The position numbers and the translations under genes are program-made. The notes under the pieces were generated by a model that worked only from the letters and a program-made list of their open reading frames with translations, made no database searches and was not told the DNA's origin. From Microbulbifer flavimaris (GTDB lineage Bacteria; Pseudomonadota; Gammaproteobacteria; Pseudomonadales; Cellvibrionaceae), in the NCBI RefSeq assembly GCF_001641755.2, contig NZ_LRFG02000002.1, positions 124,001-188,000 on the forward strand: a DNA stretch of 64,000 nucleotides, given 5' to 3'. Shown here piece by piece: positions 47,751-55,925 of this stretch; position 1 is the stretch's first letter; each line of letters opens with the position of its first letter.

Positions 47751-48764
47751 ATGTCCGATTCCCCTACCGTTCCGGCGCAGAGCGCCAACCGGCAGACCGT
47801 CTCCCACCGTTTCTGTACAGCACCGCTGATGGACTGGAGCGACCGCCACTGTCGTTATTTCTGGCGGCTGCTGACCCGGCGCGCCACCCTCTATACGGAG
47901 ATGGTGACCACCGGCGCCCTCCTCTTCGGGGACCGGGAGCGACACCTGGATTTCAACCCGGAAGAGCAGCCGGTCGCTCTGCAGCTCGGCGGCAGCGCCC
48001 CGAAGGAACTGGCCGAGTGCACGCGGCTGGCTGAACAGTGGGGCTATAGTGAGGTCAACCTCAACTGCGGCTGCCCCAGTGACCGGGTGCAGTCGGGGCG
48101 CTTCGGTGCCTGCCTGATGGCCGAGCCGGCCCTGGTGGCGGATTGCCTGGCCGCCATGCGCGATGCGGCCTCCATTCCCGTCACCGTCAAGCACCGTATC
48201 GGTATCGACGACATGGAGGATTACGCCGGGCTGACCGCGTTTGTGGAAGCTCAGGCCGCGGTGGGCATCCAGACGTTTATTGTCCACGCACGCAAGGCCT
48301 GGCTGAACGGACTCAGCCCGAAAGAAAACCGGGAAATCCCACCGCTCAAATACGACATGGTTTACCAGCTCAAGCGGGATTTTCCGCAGCTGGAAATCGT
48401 CCTCAATGGTGGCATCAATACTATCGAGGAATGCCAGCAACATTTGCAGCAACTCGATGGTGTTATGCTGGGGCGAGCCGCCTACCAGAACCCGGCCATG
48501 CTGGCCGAGGTCGACAGCCGCCTCTTCGGAGATGACGCCGGACCAACGCCGGTAGAGGTCGTCGAGCAGATGTTGCCCTACATCGAGCGGGAAATGAGCC
48601 GGGGCCAGCGATTGAACTACATCAGTCGGCACATGCTCGGGCTATTTCAGGGCGTGCCCGGCGCCAGGCGCTTCCGCCGCCACCTGAGCGAAAATGCCCA
48701 CAAACCCGGCGCAGGTCCGGAAGTGATGCGCGAAGCCCTGGCCCTTGTGACACAGGCCGCCTGA
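47751..48764 (+). CDS. dusA: tRNA-dihydrouridine(20/20a) synthase DusA
   Basis: This 337-residue FMN enzyme reduces U20/U20a in tRNA D-loops. The motif [20 protein letters not shown] holds the catalytic Cys. [15 protein letters not shown] is the stretch that distinguishes DusA from DusB and DusC, and a TIM barrel closes with [12 protein letters not shown]. Length and order are standard. Confidence 0.95.
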   Translation: MSDSPTVPAQSANRQTVSHRFCTAPLMDWSDRHCRYFWRLLTRRATLYTEMVTTGALLFGDRERHLDFNPEEQPVALQLGGSAPKELAECTRLAEQWGYSEVNLNCGCPSDRVQSGRFGACLMAEPALVADCLAAMRDAASIPVTVKHRIGIDDMEDYAGLTAFVEAQAAVGIQTFIVHARKAWLNGLSPKENREIPPLKYDMVYQLKRDFPQLEIVLNGGINTIEECQQHLQQLDGVMLGRAAYQNPAMLAEVDSRLFGDDAGPTPVEVVEQMLPYIEREMSRGQRLNYISRHMLGLFQGVPGARRFRRHLSENAHKPGAGPEVMREALALVTQAA

Positions 48765-48829
48765 GTCGGAATTCCCATGGGGCGGTGACGTTGATTTGAT
48801 TTTGCAGAAAATAACAGTAGGGAAGTGAG

Positions 48830-49807
48830 ATGAATAAACTGGAACAATTGCGCCAGCGCAGCCTAGTCGTAGCGGATACCGGCGATATCGAGGCCATCCG
48901 ACGCTACCGGCCTCACGATGCCACTACCAATCCCTCGCTCCTGTACAAGGCCGCCCAGCTGCCCCAGTACCAGCCCTATCTGGTGGACGCCCTGGCCTGG
49001 GCGGATCAACACAGTGGTGACCGCGGCCGCCTGGCGGCGATGAAGCTCGCCGTCGCCATTGGCGCTGAGATTCTGGATATTGTTCCCGGCGTGGTTTCCA
49101 CGGAGGTGGACGCGCGCCTCTCCTTCGATACCCGCGCGACAGTGGAATACGCCCGGCAACTCATCCGCCTGTACCAGCAGGCCGGCATCGAGCGCGAGCG
49201 GGTATTGATCAAGGTGGCCTCCACCTGGGAAGGCATCGCCGCCGCCAGTGTGCTGGAACGGGAGGGTATTCACTGCAACCTCACCCTGCTGTTCAGCTTC
49301 TGCCAGGCGGTGGCCTGCGCCGAGGCCGGCGTCACCCTGATTTCCCCGTTTGTCGGGCGCATTCTTGACTGGCACAAGGCCAACAGCGGCAAAGATTTTA
49401 CGGCGGCGGACGACCCCGGTGTGGCCTCGGTGCGCAGCATCTACCAGTACTACAAGTCCCGTGGATACAACACAGTGGTCATGGGTGCCAGCTTCCGCAA
49501 TACCGGTGAGATCGAGGCCTTGGCGGGCTGTGACCGTCTCACTATCAGCCCCCAGCTGTTACAGAGCCTGGAGGAGGACAACGGCACCCTGGCCAGTGGC
49601 CTGCCCGACCAGGTCGCTTCAGAGGAGCGTCCCCGGCAGGCCCTCACAGAGGCGGAATTCCGCTACCAGCTGAACGCGGATGCCATGGCCACCGAGAAAC
49701 TGGCCGAAGGTATCCGCAACTTTGTCCACGATCAGGAAAAACTGGAACAGCTGCTCCTGCAACAGGCGAAGGAGCCGGAGACGACTGATGCTGCGACAAA
49801 TTCGTAA
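48830..49807 (+). CDS. tal: transaldolase
   Basis: This 325-residue enzyme belongs to the E. coli TalA/TalB type. The Schiff-base lysine lies in [13 protein letters not shown], and [15 protein letters not shown] near the start and [16 protein letters not shown] near the middle are diagnostic. It moves a three-carbon unit in the non-oxidative pentose phosphate pathway. GGAAGTGAG precedes the ATG. The downstream TerB-like gene starts inside its 3' end. Confidence 0.96.
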   Translation: MNKLEQLRQRSLVVADTGDIEAIRRYRPHDATTNPSLLYKAAQLPQYQPYLVDALAWADQHSGDRGRLAAMKLAVAIGAEILDIVPGVVSTEVDARLSFDTRATVEYARQLIRLYQQAGIERERVLIKVASTWEGIAAASVLEREGIHCNLTLLFSFCQAVACAEAGVTLISPFVGRILDWHKANSGKDFTAADDPGVASVRSIYQYYKSRGYNTVVMGASFRNTGEIEALAGCDRLTISPQLLQSLEEDNGTLASGLPDQVASEERPRQALTEAEFRYQLNADAMATEKLAEGIRNFVHDQEKLEQLLLQQAKEPETTDAATNS

Positions 49808-50249
49808 ATTGTTCGAGCAAATTGGCGATAGCGAGGACATTGAAAAGCGCGACGCCAGTGACCTGCGCATGATCAGCGCTGCCTTGCTGGCAGAAGTCGC
49901 GACCGTGGACCACAAGCTGGACGAGCGGGAGCGGGAAACCCTGGTCTCGGTGCTGCAGCAGCACTACCGGCTCGAAGCCAGTGAAGCCAGGGAGCTGGTG
50001 GAGGAGGCACTAGGCCACCGGGAGGATGCCACATCGCTCTACGAGTTCACCCAGACAGTGAACAGCGAGTTCGACGAGCAGAACAAGTACTTGCTGGTGC
50101 GGCAGATGTGGCAGGTGGCGCTGGCGGACGGCACCATCGAGCCCTTCGAAGAGCACCTGATCCGGCGGGTAGCGGACCTCATCTACCTGCCCCACGGGCT
50201 CTTCACCCGCGCCCGGGCAGAAGCACGGGAGCTGGGTAAGCTCAAATAG
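49788..50249 (+). CDS. TerB-like protein
   Basis: This 153-residue helical protein begins [22 protein letters not shown]. The central [22 protein letters not shown] pattern and [24 protein letters not shown] match the TerB-like domain, with acidic positions that can bind metal. The domain occurs in tellurite-resistance proteins and in many proteins of unknown role. Its ATG overlaps the transaldolase end by 20 nt, so the genes are coupled. Confidence 0.8.
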   Translation: MLRQIRKLFEQIGDSEDIEKRDASDLRMISAALLAEVATVDHKLDERERETLVSVLQQHYRLEASEARELVEEALGHREDATSLYEFTQTVNSEFDEQNKYLLVRQMWQVALADGTIEPFEEHLIRRVADLIYLPHGLFTRARAEARELGKLK

Positions 50250-50316
50250 ACAGGGCTAGGGCTAATGGTGAGGAGTGAGGCCGTAAGCCGGGGCGACAGG
50301 TCCGCCGCCCGTGGCT

Positions 50317-50835
50317 TCAGTGCATTCGGGTAGAGGGGCTGTCCAGGGGATCACACTCCCGCTCCAGCGTGTGCACCAGGTCGCGGAAGGTCTCGGCATT
50401 GTGCTCGTTCATGCTCATCAGTACCCGGTGCGCCTCCAGCACCTTCTCCCGGGCTGCGCACTCATCCGGCGTCTTGCACTTGAGAGGTTGCGGCTCTGCG
50501 GCGTAATCCCGGTGCTCGTCACTGACCTCGATCAGGGCGTCAAAGCCCATGGCATCGAGAAGGTGGCTGATACCCTCATCAGTGGTCAGAACCAGCGGCT
50601 TTTCACAGCCCCGCTCCAGGGCGCGAATAGCGATCTTGGCCATAAGCCCCAGGGTGGTGCTGTCGACACCTTTCGCCCCGTGCAGGTCGAAAACGACATC
50701 GTTGAAGTCATCGTGCTTAAACATACTGTCGATAAAGTTATCGAAAGATGTGCACAGGTTGAGCCGCACATCACCAACCAGCTTGATGACGTAGATACCC
50801 TCGTGGGCGCCAACCATTATTTGCCCGGACTGCAT
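50317..50835 (-). CDS. STAS-domain protein (anti-sigma-factor-antagonist-like)
   Basis: This 172-residue protein has a STAS domain (about 5-110) with YVIKLVGDVRLN and the phosphorylatable site region KGVDSTTLGLMA, where Ser or Thr would be phosphorylated. A helical C-terminal extension (about 115-172) is not part of the domain. It lies 200 nt downstream of the response-regulator-phosphatase gene on the same strand. AGAGG sits 5 nt before the ATG at 50835. It is a likely target of that phosphatase in a partner-switching pathway. Confidence 0.85.
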   Translation of the reverse strand: MQSGQIMVGAHEGIYVIKLVGDVRLNLCTSFDNFIDSMFKHDDFNDVVFDLHGAKGVDSTTLGLMAKIAIRALERGCEKPLVLTTDEGISHLLDAMGFDALIEVSDEHRDYAAEPQPLKCKTPDECAAREKVLEAHRVLMSMNEHNAETFRDLVHTLERECDPLDSPSTRMH

Positions 50836-51035
50836 AACAACCTCTGGCACCTCCGCCGTGCCGCACCTGGCGATCACTACAGAAGTGGCGAAAGTTCACG
50901 TTGGGTCAGTGCGGCATCGCCGGAAGGACTGGCCGATTCCACACTTTTGATTACAAATCGGGCGGAGCTTACTCCTGCCGCCTGAGCGTGACAAGCTTTT
51001 GCCGGACCAGTTATAGACCAATCAGTCAGCAATGC

Positions 51036-52217
51036 TCAACTCTGCCGCAGGGTGAGAATGGTGACATCGTCTGGCAGGGGGTCGGAGGTGTCCACATGCA
51101 GCGCCGAACACAGGCTGTCCAGGTCCCCGCGACTCGTATCGATGGCGTTCAGCAGCTGCTGCTCCCGCTCCAGCAGATCACCGCTGAAAAGCTCCAGCAC
51201 CCCGTCAGAGCAGGCCACCAGGCTCCAGTTACTGGGCAGCGCGGCCTCCAGAACCTGCCAGTTACCCTGTTCAAACAGGCCCAGCGGACGGCCCTTGCCC
51301 GGCAACCACTCGGCCCCCTGGCTGGTCACCAGTGCCGGCGTGGGAATCTGCCCTGCCACCGCGTAGTGCAACTTGCGGGCGCGACTGTCGATCGCCCCCA
51401 CGAACATGGTGGCGTGCTTGTCGAGACGGGTGGCCAACAGCTCACGGTTGATGGTCTGCAGGATTTCCAGCAAGTCGTCATGCAGTGCATCCAGGTGGGT
51501 GAAGAGCGGCTTTTCCCGCAGCAGGTGCATGATGCTGTGCTTGATCAGCGCCGTGACCAGTGCCGAGGAGACACCATGCCCGGATACGTCGACAAGATAG
51601 AAAGCGATAAAGCGCTCGCCGAAGAGGCCGTAGTCGATGAAGTCGCCGCTGAGAAAGAGTGACGGTACCAGCCGGTAGGCGGCTTCGATGCCGGCGGGAT
51701 ACTGATAAGGCGTCCTCGGCAGCAGGTGCTGCTGCAGAAGCCGGCCCGCCTCCTGATCGCGCTGCAACACCTCGACATTGTCGCGCAGTTCGCGATTGCG
51801 CCGCTCCAGTTTTTCGCGGTACTCGCGATTCTCCTGCGCCAGCGTCTCCGCTTCCGTGATGCGGGAAATGGCGTGCTCGATCACCGTCTCGTCTTCGATC
51901 GGTTTGAGCAGGTAATCACTGGCTCCCAGGCGAAGTGCCTGCACCACATCGCTGACTTCGCTGTTGGATGCCAATACGACGACGGGAGTCTCCGGGGAGG
52001 ACTTCTTGATTTTGCGCAGCACTTCCAGCCCACCCATATCGGGCAGGTGTAAATCGGTGACCACCAGCTGAAATAACCCGGGGGCAAACTGGCCAATCCC
52101 CTCCACACCGCTTTGCGCCAGCGTGACGGTAAACCCGAGTCGTGCCAGGGCCCGCCGCACGAAATCGCGGGAGGGCTGGTCTGCCTCGATCAGTAGCAGT
52201 GACTGGCGCTCGCCCAT
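51036..52217 (-). CDS. response regulator with PP2C-type serine phosphatase (RsbU/HsbR-like)
   Basis: This 393-residue protein has a receiver domain (about 1-120) with the acceptor Asp in VVTDLHLPDMGG and Lys in YLLKPIED, a coiled-coil linker (about 125-170), and a PP2C/SpoIIE phosphatase domain (about 185-390) with LSGDFIDYG, VDVSGHGVSSAL and LVACSDGVLELF. It probably dephosphorylates the STAS protein when its receiver is phosphorylated. In the HsbR-type relatives a histidine-kinase-like ATPase follows; here it is absent. No kinase gene lies in the window. Confidence 0.9.
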   Translation of the reverse strand: MGERQSLLLIEADQPSRDFVRRALARLGFTVTLAQSGVEGIGQFAPGLFQLVVTDLHLPDMGGLEVLRKIKKSSPETPVVVLASNSEVSDVVQALRLGASDYLLKPIEDETVIEHAISRITEAETLAQENREYREKLERRNRELRDNVEVLQRDQEAGRLLQQHLLPRTPYQYPAGIEAAYRLVPSLFLSGDFIDYGLFGERFIAFYLVDVSGHGVSSALVTALIKHSIMHLLREKPLFTHLDALHDDLLEILQTINRELLATRLDKHATMFVGAIDSRARKLHYAVAGQIPTPALVTSQGAEWLPGKGRPLGLFEQGNWQVLEAALPSNWSLVACSDGVLELFSGDLLEREQQLLNAIDTSRGDLDSLCSALHVDTSDPLPDDVTILTLRQS

Positions 52218-52249
52218 GGGGTCAGCCCAATTTGGTCATTTTTGTATTT

Positions 52250-53257
52250 TCAGAAGGCAAACGGGTCAGCTTCGCTGTCTACCTCTGCCTCGTCACCTGC
52301 GTCCTCGCTCTCCGCCTCTTCCTCCGCGGCGAAATCATCATCGCTATCGGTAGAAGAAGCACCATCGTTAATGAGGAACTCGCGACGCTGCAGATAGGCA
52401 TCTCGCAACAGGACGTAGCGGTCCCCCTGCAGCAGGGACTCTGTTTTGAGATAGCTAGCGCGGGTCTGCACCAAGTCTCCGAACCGGAAAGCAAACTGGG
52501 TGGGATCGTGATCGATAAGGACCATGGGATTGGTGTAGAAATCCACCCAACCCCCGGGCACGTCCCTGACGGTATATGGCCCCAGGAAAGGAAGGACTAC
52601 ATAAGGGCCCGCGGGCACACCCCAGACCGCCAGTGTCTGGCCGAAATCTTCACCGTCATTGGGATCGAGCCCCCAGTGCTGGGCAACATCGAAAAGACCC
52701 ACCACTCCCACTGTACTGTTGATCAGGAAGCGACCGGCGTCGTTACCGGCCTGCCCCCATTTCCACTGCAGGGCACTATTGAGGGAGTTGGTGATTTCCA
52801 GCAGGTTGCCGTAGAAATTGCTCACTCCGTGCTGCATGAACACAGGAGTCACTTCGCGATAGGTCACCGCCAGCGGTTTCAGGAACCAGCGGTCGGCGGT
52901 ATCGTTGAAGCGGAATATGGCGCGATTTACATCCTCCCAGGGATCCTGGCTGGCAGTGTCCTGCTCGCCACCAAATTCTGCCGCGGGGTCGAAGCCGTAC
53001 TCCTCCTCAAGGGAGCCACCGGCGTCACCGGATGCCGCGCTCGCCGTCTCGCCCTCTTCGCCGGACGCTGCTTCTGTCTCCCCGGCGCCAGCTTCTGCGG
53101 CGCCGCCCTCTCCGTCTGACGTCGTCGATTGCTCATCTACCGGAAGGTTCTCGGGCGGAACTTCCGCAAAGGGGTCGTCCTGCCCCAGAGCGGCCAAAGG
53201 CAGCACCAGCAGTATCGATAGCGTCAGCGAGGGCAAACTCAATGTGCGTCCCAGCAA
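52250..53257 (-). CDS. MlaA/VacJ family protein with acidic extensions
   Basis: This 335-residue protein has a signal peptide (about 1-25, ending LAALGQ) and an acidic low-complexity segment (about 30-100). The MlaA domain (about 105-290) shows DPWEDVNRAIFRFND and GVPAGPYVVLPFLGPYTVRD. MlaA removes stray phospholipids from the outer membrane outer leaflet with MlaBCDEF. The usual lipobox Cys is absent. The C-terminus is again strongly acidic (SDDDFAAEEEAE...). The start is TTG with AGGAG 8 nt upstream. Confidence 0.88.
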   Translation of the reverse strand: MLGRTLSLPSLTLSILLVLPLAALGQDDPFAEVPPENLPVDEQSTTSDGEGGAAEAGAGETEAASGEEGETASAASGDAGGSLEEEYGFDPAAEFGGEQDTASQDPWEDVNRAIFRFNDTADRWFLKPLAVTYREVTPVFMQHGVSNFYGNLLEITNSLNSALQWKWGQAGNDAGRFLINSTVGVVGLFDVAQHWGLDPNDGEDFGQTLAVWGVPAGPYVVLPFLGPYTVRDVPGGWVDFYTNPMVLIDHDPTQFAFRFGDLVQTRASYLKTESLLQGDRYVLLRDAYLQRREFLINDGASSTDSDDDFAAEEEAESEDAGDEAEVDSEADPFAF

Positions 53258-53396
53258 AACCCTGCTCCTGTGACAAATCGTGAAAGTGGAAAGATTTTAC
53301 CGCCCGAGCGAAGCGGGAGCCACCCTTGGCAGCATAGCAGTCGGCCTGTTTTTCCGGTTATAACGGCCGATTTTTTCGATATTGGCCGCGCCCGGT

Positions 53397-54197
53397 TCAG
53401 CGCAGTCCAGCAACGATACCGGCGCTGAGGAGTTTTTCCAGGAGGTCGCGCCCAAATTGCACCAATACCTCCGGATTCGGGTGCTTCATCTCCCGGGCGA
53501 GGCTTTGCAGCAGCTCCAGCCCGGACGACTCCTCGGCCTGCGCCAACTGCAGCAACCTGGCGGTGACCGCATTGGCTTCCATAAAGCCGACCTCCTGTTG
53601 CCGGTCACGGTACACAAGGAGGAAAGTGGGCGTCTCGGGCGGTGCTTCGGGCCGATAGCCGGGACCTACCAGATGCACCGGATAGCGGTAACTGAGACTC
53701 CAGACCAGCGGCGACACCACCGGAACGCGCGCCAGCACATCCCCGTCCTGATCCAACCCTGCCGGTATTTCCGCATCACTCACATCGAGAGCCAGCTCCA
53801 CCCATTCATAGTGCGCCAATTCAAGCAGGAACGGGGGATCGCAGGGCTGAGGCTGATGCTCGTTCTGCAGGTAGCCGAGGAATTCCTCACTGATCTGCAG
53901 GAAATACGGACTTTGCGAGGCATGATGGTGCACAAAATCCCGCACCATTTTGTGCCAGTCGTCATCACCGTACAGTTTTCTCAGTACCGGGAAGCCGCTG
54001 GCAATAAAGGATTCGATATTGTTGTAAATCAGGTCGCGATAGATGCCGAGACGCCGGTCTTCAATGTCCGGGGGAGGTGAGTGCTCCCTCGGTGCACGCA
54101 GGTGGGCCGCAAAATCCCGCTGCACGCGCTGAAAGTCAGCACCCTTTTTACCCGGGGACCTTTTGTCACCCGTGCCCTGATCAGCGGCCCCGCGCAT
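53397..54197 (-). CDS. HvfC/BufC-type RiPP maturation partner (DUF2063)
   Basis: This 266-residue protein carries the N-terminal DUF2063 domain, with [17 protein letters not shown] and [14 protein letters not shown] typical. It is the partner of DUF692 (MNIO) enzymes in HvfBC/BufBC pairs, where it presents the precursor peptide to the iron enzyme. The ATG at 54197 has GGAGG 6 nt upstream and overlaps the hvfB-like gene by 17 nt. The product is likely cytoplasmic. Confidence 0.88.
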   Translation of the reverse strand: MRGAADQGTGDKRSPGKKGADFQRVQRDFAAHLRAPREHSPPPDIEDRRLGIYRDLIYNNIESFIASGFPVLRKLYGDDDWHKMVRDFVHHHASQSPYFLQISEEFLGYLQNEHQPQPCDPPFLLELAHYEWVELALDVSDAEIPAGLDQDGDVLARVPVVSPLVWSLSYRYPVHLVGPGYRPEAPPETPTFLLVYRDRQQEVGFMEANAVTARLLQLAQAEESSGLELLQSLAREMKHPNPEVLVQFGRDLLEKLLSAGIVAGLR

Positions 54198-55038
54198 AGG
54201 CAACCTCCGGCTCGGCGAGGGTCTGCATTGCACGGATGTACTCTACCTCCTCCAGCAGTTTTGGCAGCGGCGGGATATTGAAGTCACGCTCGAGCAGGGT
54301 GGGCAGGGAGCCATGCAGCTTGTAGGCCTCCTCGAGCAGCTCCCACACGGGATCGATCACAGGCGCACCGTGGGTATCGACCTTGAGATCGTCCGCCTCA
54401 TCGTAATGACCGGCGACGTGCACATAGGCAATGCGCTCTCCCGGAAGCCCGCGGAGAAACTCCACCGGGTCATAGAGATGGTTAATGCTGTTGACGTAAA
54501 TATTGTTGACATCCAACAGCAGGTCGCAATCTGCTTCCGTAAGTACCGCATTGATAAATTCGATTTCCGTCATCTCGCGGCCAGGCGCAGCGTAATAGGA
54601 AACGTTTTCCATGGCGATACGCTGACCCAGCGCATCCTGAACGCGGCGGATACGCTCTGCAACGTAATCCACTGCCTCCTCGGTAAAAGGAATTGGCAGA
54701 AGGTCATACAGATGCCCGTGGTCCGAGCAGTAACTCAGGTGCTCGCTGTAACAACGTATTCCGTGCTCGCGCATGAAGCTCTTTACCGACTGAACCAGAT
54801 CCATGTCCAGCGGTGATGGAGAGCCAATGGAAAGGGAGAGACCATGAATCACAAAGGGGAAGCGCTCAGTCTGCGCTCGTAGCCAGCGTCCAAAACGACC
54901 ACCCACCCCGATCCAGTTCTCCGGCGCCACCTCCAGAAAATCGATGCCTTCCGGTGATATTTCCTCGCCCATCATTGACCGGCGTAGACCAAGGCCTGCG
55001 CCGCTCACGGGGAAAGTTTTCTGCTCGTGGCTTTTCAT
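54181..55038 (-). CDS. HvfB/BufB-type multinuclear iron oxidative enzyme (MNIO, DUF692)
   Basis: This 285-residue TIM-barrel enzyme shows the metal-ligand blocks of the family: [40 protein letters not shown] and [13 protein letters not shown] enzymes use two or three iron ions to oxidise cysteines in precursor peptides, for example to thiooxazoles in HvfA. Together with the hvfC-like gene it would modify the EGKCG motifs of the upstream precursor. The ribosome site is weak. Confidence 0.92.
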   Translation of the reverse strand: MKSHEQKTFPVSGAGLGLRRSMMGEEISPEGIDFLEVAPENWIGVGGRFGRWLRAQTERFPFVIHGLSLSIGSPSPLDMDLVQSVKSFMREHGIRCYSEHLSYCSDHGHLYDLLPIPFTEEAVDYVAERIRRVQDALGQRIAMENVSYYAAPGREMTEIEFINAVLTEADCDLLLDVNNIYVNSINHLYDPVEFLRGLPGERIAYVHVAGHYDEADDLKVDTHGAPVIDPVWELLEEAYKLHGSLPTLLERDFNIPPLPKLLEEVEYIRAMQTLAEPEVAYARGR

Positions 55039-55189
55039 GGTGGAATACTCGGAGCTATCTGTGCACTATTTGTTGTGCGCTATTTGCTCGATATGCGTCA
55101 GGACATCTTACGACAGAGGCCTCAAACAGCACTCCTTGCCGAAAATTGTCTTTAATCAGATGTCCCAGTTTGAACAAGTGAGAGTTAAA

Positions 55190-55212
55190 CCGGGGGCGAG
55201 TCGCGCCCCCGG
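55190..55212 (-). terminator. attenuator hairpin between hvfA-like and hvfBC-like genes
   Basis: A 9-bp GC-rich stem (CCGGGGGCG/CGCCCCCGG on the minus strand) is followed by TTTAA, 19 nt after the precursor stop codon. It would let the precursor be made in excess over its enzymes. Confidence 0.7.
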
Positions 55213-55231
55213 TCAGGTCAATGCGACGCTC

Positions 55232-55540
55232 TTATCCGCCACATTTACCCTCACCACACTTACCTTCTTTTTTCTTACCTTCTTCGCCGCACTTACCTTC
55301 GCCGCATTTACCTTCTTTTTTCTTGCCTTCTTCGCCGCATTTACCTTCGCCGCACTTACCCTCTTTCTTCTTGTCATCGGACTCATGGTCACTCAGCATG
55401 GCAAGGTTGTAGCCAGAGGACAGATCTTCCGCTGCAAAGGGGTTAGCATCGCTGGCAATACCGGCAGATACGTTCAAGGATGCAGATGCCAGGAAGGCGG
55501 CACCGACAGCCGCTGCAAGCGGTAAATTCTTCTTAGTCAT
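55232..55540 (-). CDS. HvfA/bufferin-type copper-binding RiPP precursor
   Basis: This 102-residue precursor has a signal peptide (about 1-26) and a C-terminal repeat region with six EGKCG motifs at residues 60, 65, 76, 81, 92 and 97. The repeats are arranged as three copies of EGKCGEGKCGEEGKKK, the last cut short. In HvfA and bufferins the Cys of EGKCG is turned into a thiooxazole that binds copper, and the peptide acts in the periplasm. AAGGAGA lies before the ATG. A DoxX-like gene, common in such clusters, is absent. Confidence 0.92.
   Translation of the reverse strand: MTKKNLPLAAAVGAAFLASASLNVSAGIASDANPFAAEDLSSGYNLAMLSDHESDDKKKEGKCGEGKCGEEGKKKEGKCGEGKCGEEGKKKEGKCGEGKCGG
55238..55363. repeat. 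48-bp tandem repeat encoding paired EGKCG motifs
   Basis: Two full and one partial 48-bp units code for the motif EGKCGEGKCGEEGKKK. The copies are nearly identical at the base level, which points to recent duplication or gene conversion. Confidence 0.85.
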
Positions 55541-55925
55541 AACAATTCTCCTTTTGGATACCTTAAATTCTAAACGACACCGTGGCGGAATTTTCAACCA
55601 CCTTCCCGGCAGTATAATGCGCCTGGTTCTCCACCAGTTACGCACTGAGACCCGCAACGTATCAGTAAAGTTGCCTGAAACCCGGCACTACGTGAAGCGT
55701 TTCTCAGTTGAATAGTCGTATTTGCGCGGTGGTTGTTACAGTCACTGTGTATTTTCCCGATATTCCCCGCTCCTGGGGCAACCCCAAAGAGAACGGCTTT
55801 CCCCACCCTCGGCACCCGCGCATGAAAACAGGCCAACAATGGGTACAGAGAAGCACATTCGGGTTTCCCAGAGGGCCCTCCCTGGCCCGGCACGCTCCGC
55901 GGGACCAGGGGCAGGACAGACTGGA
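55541..55925. other. 385-bp region upstream of the hvfA-like gene
   Basis: It separates hvfA-like from the end of hrpA on the same strand. On the minus strand TTGAAA (55592-55597) and TAGAAT (55567-55572) are spaced 19 nt, a weak sigma70-type promoter; an ECF-type site is also possible. I see no gene here. Confidence 0.35.

Noticed and set aside
55238..55363. CRISPR-like regular repeats
   Set aside because: The repeats are in frame within the RiPP precursor and encode EGKCG motifs; there are no unique spacers.
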